Shown here: one piece after another, positions 13,022 through 26,889 of the stretch
Layout of the letters: each line of letters begins with the position of its first letter
Position numbering within the stretch: the first letter of the stretch is position 1
NCBI GenBank assembly: GCA_028023455.1
Contig: JAQFVV010000152.1
Location: 374,001 to 438,000 of the forward strand
Source of the DNA: Epiperipatus broadwayi
Lineage: Eukaryota > Onychophora > Udeonychophora > Euonychophora > Peripatidae
DNA: 64,000 bases
Reading direction: 5' to 3'
Position numbers and translations under genes: made by a program
Notes under the pieces: model-generated
The model's input: the letters and a program-made list of their open reading frames with translations, nothing else
What the model was told of the DNA's origin: nothing
Database searches by the model: none

Positions 13022-13780
13022 AATGTCCTCAAAAGCTTTATAAAGGCCATAATAGTCACCATGTTTGTAATCTCTCTTACTATTTACCATAGGCTTTATA
13101 TGTTCATGAGAACCATCTATTACAAATTCCAAAGGTGGATGATAAGGATCAGGGGGCAAAAGAGCTTGATCAGCCTCTTTGCACTTCAAATCATTCTTAG
13201 TGCTAAACAATAAATCCAACATACCACCCCTAAAATTAATAATACTATTAAGTTGAATTAAACTAACCAACTCAACAAAAAATTTTAATCTATAAAGTTT
13301 ACTATTATCAACATTCTTATTACTATGTCTTGAGTAATCAGCTTCATTAAAATCCCCAACTATAATAATATCATATTTATATTTCACCAATATATCCTCA
13401 ACCTTAACTAAATATGCATCTAAATCATTCATTGACAAAGTAGGTCGAAGATATATAGTACCTAACAATATTTTATTTTTATTTTTTAAACTAACTTCAA
13501 TCCAACAAGATTCAATATTATTATCATTAATAATTATCTGTTTATGCTTTATGTCTTTTTTAATAGAAATCAAAGTACCACCTCCTCTTGTTTCATAATT
13601 ATAATTTCTATCACATCTATACATACAATACCTATCATCAAATATACTAATATTATCAATTTCTTCTTTTAACCAAGTCTCTGTTAAAAACATAATATCA
13701 TATTCATTTAATAACAATTCAAATTTAAAATCAATTGTCTTAGTTCTAAGACCACGAACATTTTGATAATAACAATTCAT
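13022..13780 (-). pseudogene. LINE AP-type endonuclease domain (start of ORF2)
   Basis: The frame opens with MNCYYQNVRGLRTK, the usual N-terminus of LINE apurinic-type endonucleases. It continues with FLTETWL, a GGGTLI block, GTIYLRP, IIVGDFNEADYS (catalytic DxN) and MLDLLFST near the C-terminal part. The final SDH-like motif is replaced or shifted (DPYHPPLEF). The enzyme nicks genomic DNA to prime reverse transcription. The start is taken at the first methionine after the ORF1 stop, in the same frame as the end of ORF1 and only a few bases after it, a tight ORF1-ORF2 junction. The far end is cut by the MITE-like insertion. Confidence 0.85.
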
Positions 13781-13786
13781 GAATTG

Positions 13787-15645
<1,859 letters not shown>

Positions 15646-15699
15646 TAAATATGTATCCCTTTATGCTTCTAAAGGCAACAATCAAAATAAGTCTAATAT

Positions 15700-18600
15700 G
15701 ATCTAAAAATTTGACTCTAATTATAGAATATACTACAAAACTTGAATAGTTTAATAATAATTCTGAAAAACAAAATTAATATAAAATACAAGGAGTAATG
15801 TAGTATATTTTTTCTCATGAACATACTCATACATCAGTGTGTTAAATATTATGCTAATGAAAAATTTAATGAGTAAAAAATCCTAAGTGAAAATATAAAA
15901 CGAAGAATAAATATCAAAACTGCTAACATTATTAGTCTTTAAAGATTCTAATTTTAGCTGCAGCAAAAAGTTTAATATCAAAACATAACCACATTAAACA
16001 GAGAATGAAATGACAAAAAATAAAATAATCATTTTTATTATTATTAAAAGAACAACAATTTAATAACTCAAAACATTGTTAATTTCTAAAAGTATAAAGC
16101 TTGGGACACTTGCCTCTCAGAAAGTATTAATATTATATTAAATAATATTATAAATATATTTAACTGAAGATGGTTATACTTATATTCACTGAAAGCATGC
16201 TATTATAAGATATATTATGTATACATATTATATTAGTATAAACAGTGTAGTACACAAAATTTACAAGTTACTTGTATTAAATGAGCATTTCCTCATCAAA
16301 ATCTATAAAATATGAAATAAAAGTTATTAGATAAATTATGATATAAAGGTAATAAAATAATTGGGTTATTTATTTTGTCCATTTTCCTAGAAAGCAAAAA
16401 TATAAAGACAAAACACTTGAGAATTGGTTATTTATTTGAAATTAGAGGAGAAATTTAGAAAAAGGGGCAAATACCAAAAAGTGTTTTATTAAAGTTTGAT
16501 AATACTATAAAAAAGTTGAATGATTTAATATAATAGTTGGAATATTGTTAGAATAGATTAGTTATGGGATGGTCATAGTCATCAAAAGACATCATTATCA
16601 CTAATACATTGAAGTCACACTGTGTTTTAGCTGACCTTTAAAGAGATAATTTAATAATTTAAGTTCTAAGATATAGTATATTTTTATTCAGGCATATGAA
16701 AATATGATTAAGAGTACCTCTTAAGTAAAAAGCTTTTAATTGTAGTGATCATCATCATCATTTATCTAGCGTATGCCATTTCACTGCCTCTTCAATGTAG
16801 CTACATGAAGTGCTTTACAGGATAATCTCTATAATTTATTTCCATTTTAATATGCATAGCAGTAATGTTATCCTACTATTATCTTTGTCACACAATAAAA
16901 TAGTTGGTGGAATTATTCAACTTAACTTTTTACTCAATTGCAATTATAGCATGAATATGTAGCCAGGGATAATTAAGTTTGCATTTGAAATGTTTTTATT
17001 TTGTTTATGCATATTTTTCAGCATATGCTGAGTCTTAAATTTATTGTATTGGGTGCACTGGTCTGTGGCCCATTTTGAAATATGTAGTTTTAATTATTTT
17101 CTCCATAAATTTGAGTTGTTTTTTTTATTTTCTCTAATATCACCATTCCATACTTAAATTTAAATTTATTACACACAAATATGAATATTGTAATAAAAAA
17201 TAATATTGAATGTAACAGTGAAAATATTTTTATAAAAAACTATAACAAACCACAGAAGTACTTTCAGTTAATCACTTAACCTTCTTATATATTTATAAAA
17301 TATAATAAATACCAATAAGAATGCACACAAACTGAAAGATAAAACTTCTAGCTTCAGAGTGATGATCATATTTAAAAAGTAGGCTCTCAGTATAAAAGTT
17401 ATCAAATGGAATGAATGAAAATAAGATGTTTGCAGTCACTTTTCATGCTTTTATATGACTGTTTAAACAACAGGGAGCAAATATTAAAATGAGAAAGTAT
17501 GTTCTCACAGCTTGAATAGCAATTAATTTTCCCTTTATATTTTAGACTGTAAACCATAAATTATTAAACTGTTTAAACATCCATATTGTGCTTGAAAAAT
17601 GAGTGAAAATCTTTTTATTTTTGTTTTGGCATTTGATAGCTCGACACCAGAAGACATGCATTAATATGATCAGTGCATTGAAGTTAGAAGTTTATCTTTT
17701 TTGATTATATATATATATAATATCAAAAGCTAAACTGGTAAATACACACCAATTTACAATTAAATCATTAGCCAAAATTAAATTACAAATTAACTATCAA
17801 TTGTTTTCCTGCCAAGGCAAAGGTAGGGTAATATATATATATATATATATTGTGCCCTTGTCTGTAGGTCATAGGTAGGGTAGAAAGGTCAATTATTAAA
17901 AAATTTTAAATTTTAAGTTATATTTGTAAGATATATAAATAATAATAAGAGAATGAGATTTTATAGTACAATTTAAAGCTAAAAAATACCTGGTAGGTAA
18001 CAGTGTAATAAATTATTTAAAAGAAAACAGTTAAATAAAGCTTAATCATATCATTGCTTATGGTTGTGAAAGCTGGCCATATAAAATAATACAGCTATAG
18101 ATAGTTAAAAGTATATCAATTATTTAGTATAATATTTAAAAACTAATAAATTAAATAAATGAAATGTAATGTTATAATTGTATTTAAAAATCAAATTTAA
18201 TAGAGTATAATTTATTAATAAACTTTGGGATGGTGAGAGTTATATTTAGTTTAACATTTTAAAATTATTTTCTAAATTTTTTATAAAATATATCAGTTTT
18301 GGTAATTTAAACCAAGACGTAAATAAAAAATCATTTTATAAAGTTAGTAGACACGTGACCGTATATTATATGCCTTCACGCACACTCTTGTTAAAATAAT
18401 AATAAACTGTGTGAATTTAAAACTAGATATAATTGCCATCGATCATTAAAATGAAAGTTATAAATATTAAATATTGTTTTAATAATTATTTTAAAGCTTA
18501 GATAATTTTTTATAAAAACTATAATTGAATTTAATAATATTAGTCTGGGAAATATTCCAGACATTACGTCATCAATTCTTAATTTTAAAACATACATTCT

Positions 18601-18840
18601 GTTATCAAAATAAAATGAATAAATTGTTCGCGCTAAAATAAATATTAACCAATCAAAGGATGTAAAATTAACAGAAAAAAATCTAAGAATTATACAGAGC
18701 GGGAGAAGTAATGTGAAAGTGAAAGAGAAAGTAACACATTTGATAGCTGGTAACATCGTAGCTGAACAGTAATATAAATTTATAATTTCGGATTTATTCT
18801 AAAAGTTATTCTGTAACATATAATATATTTTTGACTACAG
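15700..18840. other. AT-rich intergenic DNA, no gene seen
   Basis: No coding domain, RNA gene or element boundary recognised. Short TA microsatellites occur at about 17.71 and 17.83 kb, and an imperfect cat/atc repeat at about 16.75 kb. Confidence 0.5.
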
Positions 18841-18843
18841 AGA

Positions 18844-19380
18844 TATGGATTGCTAATTTTAAGTTTATCTTACCAGGAAATTTTATTCAAATTTAACCAA
18901 AAAGCCTACAGTAACATGGAAATACAAGGAAGAATACCTAAATTAATTGATGAAAGAAAAATAATTGGAAATCATCTTAATGCCACTTTAGTTGTGCTCA
19001 ACCTGAAACTTAATCTTATAACACAGAGAAATACAATTAGGACGCTATGTGAAAATCTGAAAAAGAAGCTGCTGATCGTCAAGAACAATTTATGATGATA
19101 AATTTACAGGGCTACTTTAAAACTAAGTTATACTTCTCTATGAACAAAATTTTAATATGCATTCTAGTACCAAGAAAAATAATAATGAAGAAAAGAATGT
19201 TTATTTTATAAAGAAAACATTACTAAAACTATAGTTCCAGAATGTTAAAGTAAATAAAAAGTTAAAGACTAATATAAAAGTGCTAATAAGTATTTTATTG
19301 AGAGGAGCCGAAAAACTTTATATAAGAGAAATGAGAAAATATTACAAAGAATTTAATGAAAAAAAAAATGTTTGATCAAA
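18844..19380 (+). other. Unassigned coiled-coil-like coding remnant
   Basis: An open frame (18850-19095) preceded by a splice-acceptor-like ttatcttaccag encodes a leucine- and charge-rich segment. It contains TIRTLCENLKKK, followed after a possible frame change by a further charged stretch. A second open piece at about 19.30 kb includes EKLYIREMRKYYKEF. The pattern loosely recalls the long coiled coil of taxilin-type proteins (a LCREL-like block followed later by an LY.EK.EEF-like block), but the match is weak and from memory. It could be an exon pair, a processed pseudogene or chance. Confidence 0.2.
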
Positions 19381-19399
19381 GAAATCTAAGATTAAATGA

Positions 19400-22300
19400 C
19401 TAAATAAAAATGGATCCATGGAAACAGAAATTTATTGAAGATTTAAAATAAAATATCTACAAGATGCATCGGGGGAACAAAGCGCGCGGGAAAAAGCTAG
19501 CAGACTATGTTAAAGGAGACATCAAGAATTAATAAGTGTATAAAATATTGAGAAAACTAAGGATCATCGTCGATGAAGATTATTAAACAGAGTTATTTTT
19601 TTTTATAGAACATTAAGTGACTGAAAAAAGAAATAAAGTATATATTTTTTTTTAGCTTTACGATGAACAATTTTCAAGCAAGTTCGACAAAGCAGTATCG
19701 TAAATATAATTTAATATTTTTATTTGATTGTATTTAAAATATAAAAATTCTATATTAGCTTAGGGAAACATATAAACATGAATTTAAGAATAATGAGATT
19801 TTAAATATAATAGCTTAATAGAATGATAGAAATATTATTATAAAAATAAAATGTATGTATGGAAGTTTTAAATATCTACAAGAAGTAATGGAATGGTGAA
19901 GCCTTCAGAATACGATCAAGAAGATAGAGATCGTATTGGTAATTGTGATATTATTGATAATGCATAATGTATTTTTTTTAGGTCATCTATTAAGGAAGAA
20001 TGATGTATGAAAGTTTTTAAATTATAAGTACACATTTTATCCAACATTAAAACATATATTTGAGATAGTAGTAATTTTAAATGTGCATGCAATAAGTTGT
20101 TTTAAAAAAATATAATTAATAATAAGTATCATAATAATTATGTGATTCTTTTGAACTTTTATGTTTGCAAAATCTTCAGATGATTTTAAAATAGTTGGTA
20201 TATTATAAATATACGAGATAAGTAGTAAAAGATTTTCTTAAGAATAGCTGTATAGTTTGAACTAAAAATGAATTTTATTATTGTTAGAAATGTAGACAGA
20301 AATTTGTCGATGTACTGCATAGATAAATCTAGAGAAATAAAATCGGATAGTGACTTGGTAGTACTGGTGTAGAGGAAACCAAGATGATGTTTTTTGCCAA
20401 GAAATAAGAAAAATCAAATATTTGGATCATAGTATTTTGTGTGATTTCAGTATAGCTAACTAAGTCCTATCACTGAACACATATATTTTGGACAGTGTTT
20501 TTTTTTTTTTTTACGTATCTTTGAAACTTTTTGATGTTTTATAAAGCTGAAGGAATAGCTTTAGCATCACTCCTATAGTAGAGGTGGATAGACAGATAAA
20601 GGTCACTCCTCTATGGTGTTCTTTAAATTCACTGTGCCATCATTGTCAAGTTTTATGACGGATAATATTCTAGTTGTTTTGATCCTGCGCATCTATTTTC
20701 GCTATCCTTGTTTCATGAATATACATCGTCAGAAAGATATTTTTATAGAAATGATACATAAAATAGAAATGAGGCTAGGTTGTCGTTATGTAAGAATAGT
20801 TTATTTACTAGAATGAGTTAGAATTGTTATTTTAAAAGTGAAAGTATAAATGTCATAAAGAGATGAAGAATCATATGATATAGTTTTAAAAAGTAATTCT
20901 GAAATGAATATAAGATTTTAAAGGAAAAATCTAAACAAAGTTTTTAAAGTAATAATAAAATTTTAATATTTTATATGATATTTAAAAATAGAGATTGCAT
21001 GTTGGTTGAAAAATGATTCAATAATGTGTAACAGATATATGTATTTGTGCATGGTATGTTAATGATTGTAATTACCATACGAAGCAAAGGCTTGGATAAG
21101 TATTGGATTAATAATTATTGTATAGTCAATAATAAAACGGAACATCAAAATGTCAAGAAGGGTTTGAATCTTTAGGATTCCATACGAATAATATAAAAAT
21201 AGAATTTTATGATTTTGTATAATTTTTACTACGAAGGTAAAAAATTTTGTAAAAATATAATTTTAAAATTAATAGAGATATAAAGTATTAATGATAATTA
21301 TTGATAGATACATTTTTTTTGTAACAAGCTAAACTAAAATCAGATATCTAATAATAATAATACTGTATAAGAGTTTAAAAATAAAATAAGTAGAAATTTA
21401 ATGTTAAGAGATAAACTAGTAAAGTAATTTTGTAACAGGAAAGTAGGGATATCCGATGTACATAATGTAAATATTGTTATTTGTATAATTATTAATAAAC
21501 TATGTTGTAAATTTATTTGTAAGCTTCGTGTCTTAGTTATATTTCTCCACATAGAATGCATGATATCGCAATACACATTTATAATTGCAACAGACATATA
21601 ATTTTGCACAAAGTAGATAAACATAAAAGTGTTATAATAATTTTTGAAAATTTATTTGTATGATAAAATTAAAGGATTATAATTATATCGTTTATTGGTC
21701 ATAAGTTGGTTGCCACAATATTAAAATAAATTATATGCTAATATTACAACACGTATTTTGATTGTCAGATTATTAAATACTACCACGAACGTAATATTTA
21801 TTTATTTATTTCATTTAAGAAGAAATAGGATTACATTATACTATTATTATCATTATTCTTATTTATTATTGTTAGTTGTTACGTAGTGAATTTATGACAT
21901 AAAATTCCCTTCTCATAGTTTACTACCGTAATTTAAATCAGTTTAAATGCAATTTATGAACCTGAGATTTATTTATTTGATTTGATTTTATTTCATTTAT
22001 TTACTTAAATTATTTAATTGAGCTAGATTATTATTACAAAGAATAATAAGATATGATTATTATCTTAATCGTAATGAAAAGAGCTTGGAAAGTCATAAGA
22101 ATACCATAAGTTGATTATTTAGTATAGTGTTCTTATGCCATTGGGATAGTATCATGTGGATATATCTCAATGTAGTCTGTCTCGCTCCCCGTGTCGTCGC
22201 TCCATGTCTCATGAAAATAATAAATTTTTAATAATATAACTGTATTTATATTTTAAAGTTTAGAGCTAGTAGTAATCATTTTAATAAATTAATTTCATTC

Positions 22301-22430
22301 ATTTTGTTAAGACTGAGCTAGAGAGAGAACCCGGAATATATTTTAAACATTATTATAGATTATTTTGGAGAGAGGCGACGGGGGAGGAGGTTACAATATA
22401 TATATATATATATTGATACGAAGATTTTCA
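19400..22430. other. AT-rich intergenic DNA, no gene seen
   Basis: Only short ORFs without motifs (for example 20613-20816 and 21340-21624). A GC-richer patch lies at about 22.17-22.20 kb and another at 22.37-22.39 kb just before a ggttaca(at)n tract. Nothing assignable. Confidence 0.5.
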
Positions 22431-22436
22431 CAGGTT

Positions 22437-22628
22437 GCAGATATAAAAGACATATTTTGCGGGTTCATCCATGTTAAAAATTTAAATATTGATATACCAA
22501 CGTTTTGACTTGATCACACTAAGTCATCCACTGAGTGATAAAAGCTTTGTAATCAAGTCGAAACGTCGGTATATCAATATTTAAATTTTTTAACACGGAT
22601 GAACCCGCAAAATATGTCTTTTATATAT
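22437..22628. repeat. Foldback with about 75-bp arms
   Basis: Left arm 22437-22514 and right arm 22551-22628 are near-perfect reverse complements (a few mismatches), with a 36-bp loop. The outer part reads aaaagacatattttgcgggt and the inner part gacttgat/atcaagtc. The right arm contains gtcgaaacgtcggta, and the loop contains ctgagtga. No coding capacity. It is probably a short non-autonomous mobile repeat. Confidence 0.9.
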
Positions 22629-23239
22629 ATACGTTTTGCATTGTATTAATTTGCACATAAAAAAAATCTGTCTTGGTAGGAAAACCATTAGTAATAGAAT
22701 TTACTTTAGCTAATAACTTAATTATCAATTGGTTTATTCGGTTTAATATATACGTGTGTGTATAGGTGTGTGGGTATAATACTTTCTAAACTTAGATTCG
22801 AAGTAAGACAGAATATTGCTAAATGATGAGATTAAAAGCAATGAAATGTCCTGATTTTAAAGTATTTTTATAGTTTAAGTTGCAAAAAGAAGTTTGCTGT
22901 TAAATAAAAAAAGATCCTTTAATTCTTTTTTTTTTTTGAAGCCTAAAAGAAAGTGAACAGGAAAAATTCCTAATGTCCATTCCATATGTTCTAGTCATTG
23001 TGGCTGTTATTACTATGTGATTATTCATGTAATATATAAACATAAATGAATGGCTTACCAACAAACATCAGCCAGTGAGGTGAGTTTTCTGACTTTTTGC
23101 CTGTCAGATCAACATCAAGAAACAGAATGATCTTTTTTTTTCAAATGTCCATTAATTTTTAATTGAAATATCAGTTCAGGTTGATGTGTGTGAATGGATT
23201 TTTTTAAACAGAAAGCTAAATTATAGACTTTATTGCAGG

Positions 23240-24250
23240 ATTAAGTAAAGTCACCAGTAAGGCAGCAGCTGATGGTCAAAGGCGGAGGATGGTATAAATC
23301 CCTTGATTGAAGACTCAAGCTGCTATTCACAATTGCCATTTATGCAGATCATTTTTAAGTAAAGGAAGATTTCATTGAGAATGATGTATATTCAGATTAC
23401 TTCATATTTTCAAAACCTTTAACAGCAATTTTATAAAAAATACTGTGTAAATGAAATGGGAAACTAAGGGAGTAAGATTAAATGGAAATTATTTAAGCCA
23501 TCTAGATTTTGCAGAGAATGTGTTAGTTTGAAAAATAGTGCTTTAGATCTCAGGAAATATTGCAAGGGTTATCAGATGAAAGTAAAATAGAACTAAAGAT
23601 AGATTCTAAAAAGACTAATGTCCTATAGGTTTTTCAGAAGAAAAAAAACAAAGATTGATAAAGATGAATTAGAAGTTAACCACTACAAATAATTAGGTCA
23701 GAATACTAATACATATAGACACAATGGATGGAATTAGTCATAGAACTGAATGTGAATGGGTTTTTGTGAAACTAACTTAATAGAAACATATCTTAGTGTT
23801 TGAAAAATGTTTTTAATAGTTTAATAGATATATTTTACCAATTCTTACTCATGGATCTGAGATTTGGATACTTAACAGAAGAGCATTTTCAAGACTTCAA
23901 ACCACTCAATTCACGTATGAAGTCAAATGTTAGAAGTACAAAAAAGAGATGAAAAATGATTATTTGAGTGATAGAACAAACAAATATTATTGACATCATT
24001 GAAAAACAATTGTGAGATTGAAGCTGAATTTCACACATTGCTAGAAAATATTGGTTGAAATATTAAGCTTAATTCTAAGAGATTTTATAAGATCTAGAAA
24101 CGGAGAACATGTGAAATGGATGGATGAATTAGAAAATGAGCTGATATAATATTGGGGAAAGTAATTAGAGATCAAAGAAAGTGGATTAAACTTAAAGAAA
24201 TCATCCTGCAGTAGATCAATAATGATGTTTGTTAGGTTCATTAAATAATA
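23240..24250 (+). pseudogene. RTE-type LINE with internal deletion
   Basis: The 5' part (23240-23400, ending near gcagatcattttta) resembles 46.39-46.48 kb of the longer RTE copy. The 3' part (from about 23450) resembles its RT end: a LDFAEN version of the LDFADD catalytic block at about 23.5 kb, a stretch with serine-aspartate-glutamate-serine-lysine, and the terminal RWMDE-like block and QRKWIKL at about 24.10-24.20 kb. The endonuclease and the first two-thirds of the RT are missing. Many stops and frameshifts make it dead. RTE proteins normally combine AP endonuclease and RT in one frame. Confidence 0.65.
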
Positions 24251-24780
24251 TAAAATAATGATAATATTTGAATTGGTTTACATTCAATAAAAGAGGCTAT
24301 TTAAATCAATAATTTTGACAAAATATGTTTTTAATGTCTTCAAAATATAATCTAATATAGAACATTATATGAGTAAACAGATATGAGTGTTTTTAGCATG
24401 AATTGCCATTTTTGGATTAAGTTATAAATTTATATCTAAAATCTAGACACTTCATTCTTAATCCATATTTACTAACATAATAATAATGATGATTTTGATT
24501 ACTATTATTAATTATTTATTTCTAATTCCATTATCATTTCATTATGCACATAATTTTAAAACTAAAACATTTTCTTATATTTAAAATGATTTATATATAA
24601 ACAAAAATGAAAGAAAAGATATATAGTTAATAGCTATCAATAAAGCAAGTCATATATAATGTGACATTACTTTATAAGCTTGTATTTACAAAAATGTAAT
24701 ACAGAGAGCATACCAATAGCTCAAACAAGCTCTCAATTGATAAATGTGGTAAGAGAAAATATTTAAAATCTCTATCCAAA

Positions 24781-24846
24781 ATACTCTTATCCCCAGACCA
24801 AATTGGTTTCAAGCTGATGGCTCATCTCAGTGAGGAGCTAGAATAT
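24781..24846 (-). ncRNA. Type I hammerhead-ribozyme-like motif, degenerate (unit 1)
   Basis: On the minus strand the order is: outer stem I ATATTC, inner stem I CTCA, core CTGAGATGA (canonical CTGATGA plus two bases), an unpaired stem II region, GAAA, stem III CC-AATTT-GG, cleavage-type GGTC, then TGGG pairing with CTCA (one G-U), and GAGTAT facing ATATTC. The stem I pairing on both sides of the core is the main support. The core insertion and weak stem II suggest it is inactive as written. Confidence 0.5.
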
Positions 24847-25331
24847 TAAGAGAATAGTTCTAAAATATCAACTCAAAACCCAGCACTTATTTCATTCATA
24901 ATATTTAAGTAGAAACTCTGAAGTTTTTGGACATGAAAATATCTTTTATTGCAGCTATCTAACTTAAATAGCTATATGAGACTGAACCAAATTCAGATCT
25001 ACCATATATTAATAGCATCAATTAAGAACTTGTTTCAGCTATTGGTATGCTCTCTGTATTACATTTTTGCGAATACAAGCTTATAAAAGCAATGTCATGT
25101 TATATATGACTTGCTTTATTGATAATTATACTTTTACCATTATGGATTTTGATATGATGAGGCTATTAATGTATGGTAGATCAGAATTTTGTTCAGTTTC
25201 ATATAGCTATTTAAGTTAGATAGCTGGAGTAAAAGACATTTTCATGTCTGAAAACTTCAGAGTTTCTACTTAAATATTACGAATGAAATAAGTACTGGGT
25301 TTTGAGTTGATATTTTAGATCTGGTGTCTGG

Positions 25332-25396
25332 ATATTCTAGCTCCTCACTGAGGTGAGTCATAATCTTGAAACCAATTGGTCTGGGAATAAGAATAT
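25332..25396 (+). ncRNA. Type I hammerhead-ribozyme-like motif, degenerate (unit 2)
   Basis: Same fold as unit 1 on the plus strand. ATATTC (25332-25337) pairs with GAATAT (25391-25396), and CTCA before the core pairs with TGGG after GTC. The core is CTGAGGTGA (25348-25356), then GAAA (25368-25371), and stem III CC-AATT-GG leads to GGTC ending at 25381. The short stem III with a self-complementary loop is a known feature of metazoan type I hammerheads. The core differs from canonical by a two-base insertion, shared in position with unit 1. Confidence 0.5.
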
Positions 25397-25911
25397 TTTG
25401 GATAGAGATTTTAAACATTTTCTCAAGTTAACATATTATTTTAATAGTAATATGAAGTGTTTTTTAATGTTCAAGACAGTTCAATCATATATATTTTTTT
25501 AATTTTATACTTTGCATGTACTTAATATTAGAGATGAAATCATACATTGTGTTTTATATTTATTTACATTTTCAATATTTATTGCCCACTATTTTGGAAC
25601 ATTTCTGTAATTATACAATTCCATTCTTTTTTTTTTCCAGATGATAACTCTTTTTTTTTTTACAAAAAAAATAAAAAATAAAATGGAATAAATTTACAAA
25701 TAGCAATAGATAGTTGGATATTTTTTAAATGTCATTCACCATAAACAACATGAAATGATTCTAAACTTTTTAATAAAATTAAATTTATGCAAATAATTTT
25801 TAATAGGTAAGCAAATGTTTAAAGTACGTAAAAATATTTTTCAATTTACTGCTATTTACTATGATTACCAAGGTTTTTAAATAATTTGTCTTTTTTTTTT
25901 CATATGTCAAA

Positions 25912-25983
25912 TGCATTAACCCGGAAGCGAACACAGGCCAGCTGCTTGGAAGTCATCTATGCTAACCACTAGGCCACCAACGC
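25912..25983 (-). repeat. tRNA-Gly(TCC)-derived short repeat
   Basis: On the minus strand the sequence starts GCGTTGG and has an A-box-like TGGCCTAGTGG. It has an anticodon stem-loop with CTTCCAA (TCC) and a B-box-like TGTTCGCTTCC. This follows the layout of tRNA-Gly(TCC). The acceptor 3' strand (GGTTAATGC) no longer pairs fully with GCGTTGG, so it is a pseudogene or the head of a tRNA-derived SINE. Related copies lie at 59.7 and 60.9 kb. Confidence 0.75.
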
Positions 25984-26499
25984 TTGACTAAATATGCCAG
26001 TAACATTCAGATCATTTTTATCTCATCAGTCTCATAAAACAGATGTCTATCAACTCTTTTCTATGTAACTGAGGTATTTATTAGTACTGCATTGGTATAA
26101 AGAGGATTCAACACATTCTATTTTAGTAATTCATGCAGCATAAGATTTATCCAAATAAATAGGAATATATGATTTTATTTTTTTAAATAACATCAAATTC
26201 AGTAAATAAGTAATATAATGTAATATGAATTTTCCTTTTTTTGCATTTGTATAATACTAATAGTTGCAAATTTACACACAATATATTATATTAGAGCTAA
26301 ATATATGTATTAAAAATATTTAATAAATAGTATTGCATAATTTTGTCTAACTTGGATACCTATGATAAAGTTTTCATGAATTTAGCTTGCTCTAGAATAA
26401 TCAAAAAAATAAAAATAAATAAATAAAATATATAAGCATATAATAAATGTAACCTTGTTTCTCTATATTGCAGGAAACATCATTCAATTCATATATATA

Positions 26500-26680
26500 G
26501 TCTTTTTCTAGATCTTTTATAATCTCTTAGAATCCTGTTAATTATCCATTTATTGACTTAATCTAACATGTCTTTCCCAGTTTATTTTAATGTTTTAGTT
26601 TTATCAGTGATGTGAATGACATAGTTTCTCTCTCACTCATGTGATCCATAAGTGCAGAAATAGAATTATAAATTATCGCT
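26500..26680 (-). pseudogene. RTE-type LINE, 3' end fragment
   Basis: Read on the minus strand it aligns with 48.90-49.04 kb of the longer RTE copy. Shared blocks include gacatcattg-like, ggataattaacaggattc-like and agagattataaaagatctag-like stretches. It is a short, heavily mutated remnant. Confidence 0.5.
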
Positions 26681-26772
26681 TTTAAGGCAGATGATAAAAG
26701 TAATCAGAGAAAGTCATGTGATATTTTACTTAATATATAAATTTATTAAACGCACGGTGATTACGTAAGTAA

Positions 26773-26882
26773 GAGTCGGTAACCTCAAGAATATGCGTGT
26801 AAAATGCATAAGCTTGTGGTTAAACACCTGTAGAGGTCCCTACTATCGCATTTTACACGCATATTCTCGAGGTTACCGACTC
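26773..26882. repeat. GC-richer foldback with 35-bp arms
   Basis: Left arm 26773-26807 (gagtcggtaacctcaagaat...) and right arm 26848-26882 are reverse complements with one mismatch, around a 40-bp loop. It is clearly GC-richer than its surroundings. No coding capacity; boundaries and target duplication are not clear. Confidence 0.9.
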
Positions 26883-26889
26883 GGTAAAT

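Larger units (their letters stand above)
24628..25435. mobile_element. Inverted, circularly permuted pair of about 420-bp hammerhead-bearing units
   Basis: Two units lie in opposite orientation. Call A the stretch 24630-24740 and B 24755-25015. The reverse complement of A lies at 25012-25132 and that of B at 25140-25430. The order is A-B-A'-B', not A-B-B'-A', so the second unit is permuted relative to the first, as if both were cut at different points from a circle or tandem array. Similarity is high by eye (roughly nine bases in ten). Each unit carries a hammerhead-like fold in B. No protein is encoded. This agrees with a retrozyme-like element, but I cannot exclude a foldback satellite. Confidence 0.7.

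Noticed and set aside
25912-25983. Functional tRNA-Gly gene
   Set aside because: The acceptor stem does not pair fully and related copies are truncated or rearranged, so a repeat is more likely.
26020-26040. TCATCAG (reverse CTGATGA) near the tRNA-like repeat
   Set aside because: No GAAA or paired stems are found around it.
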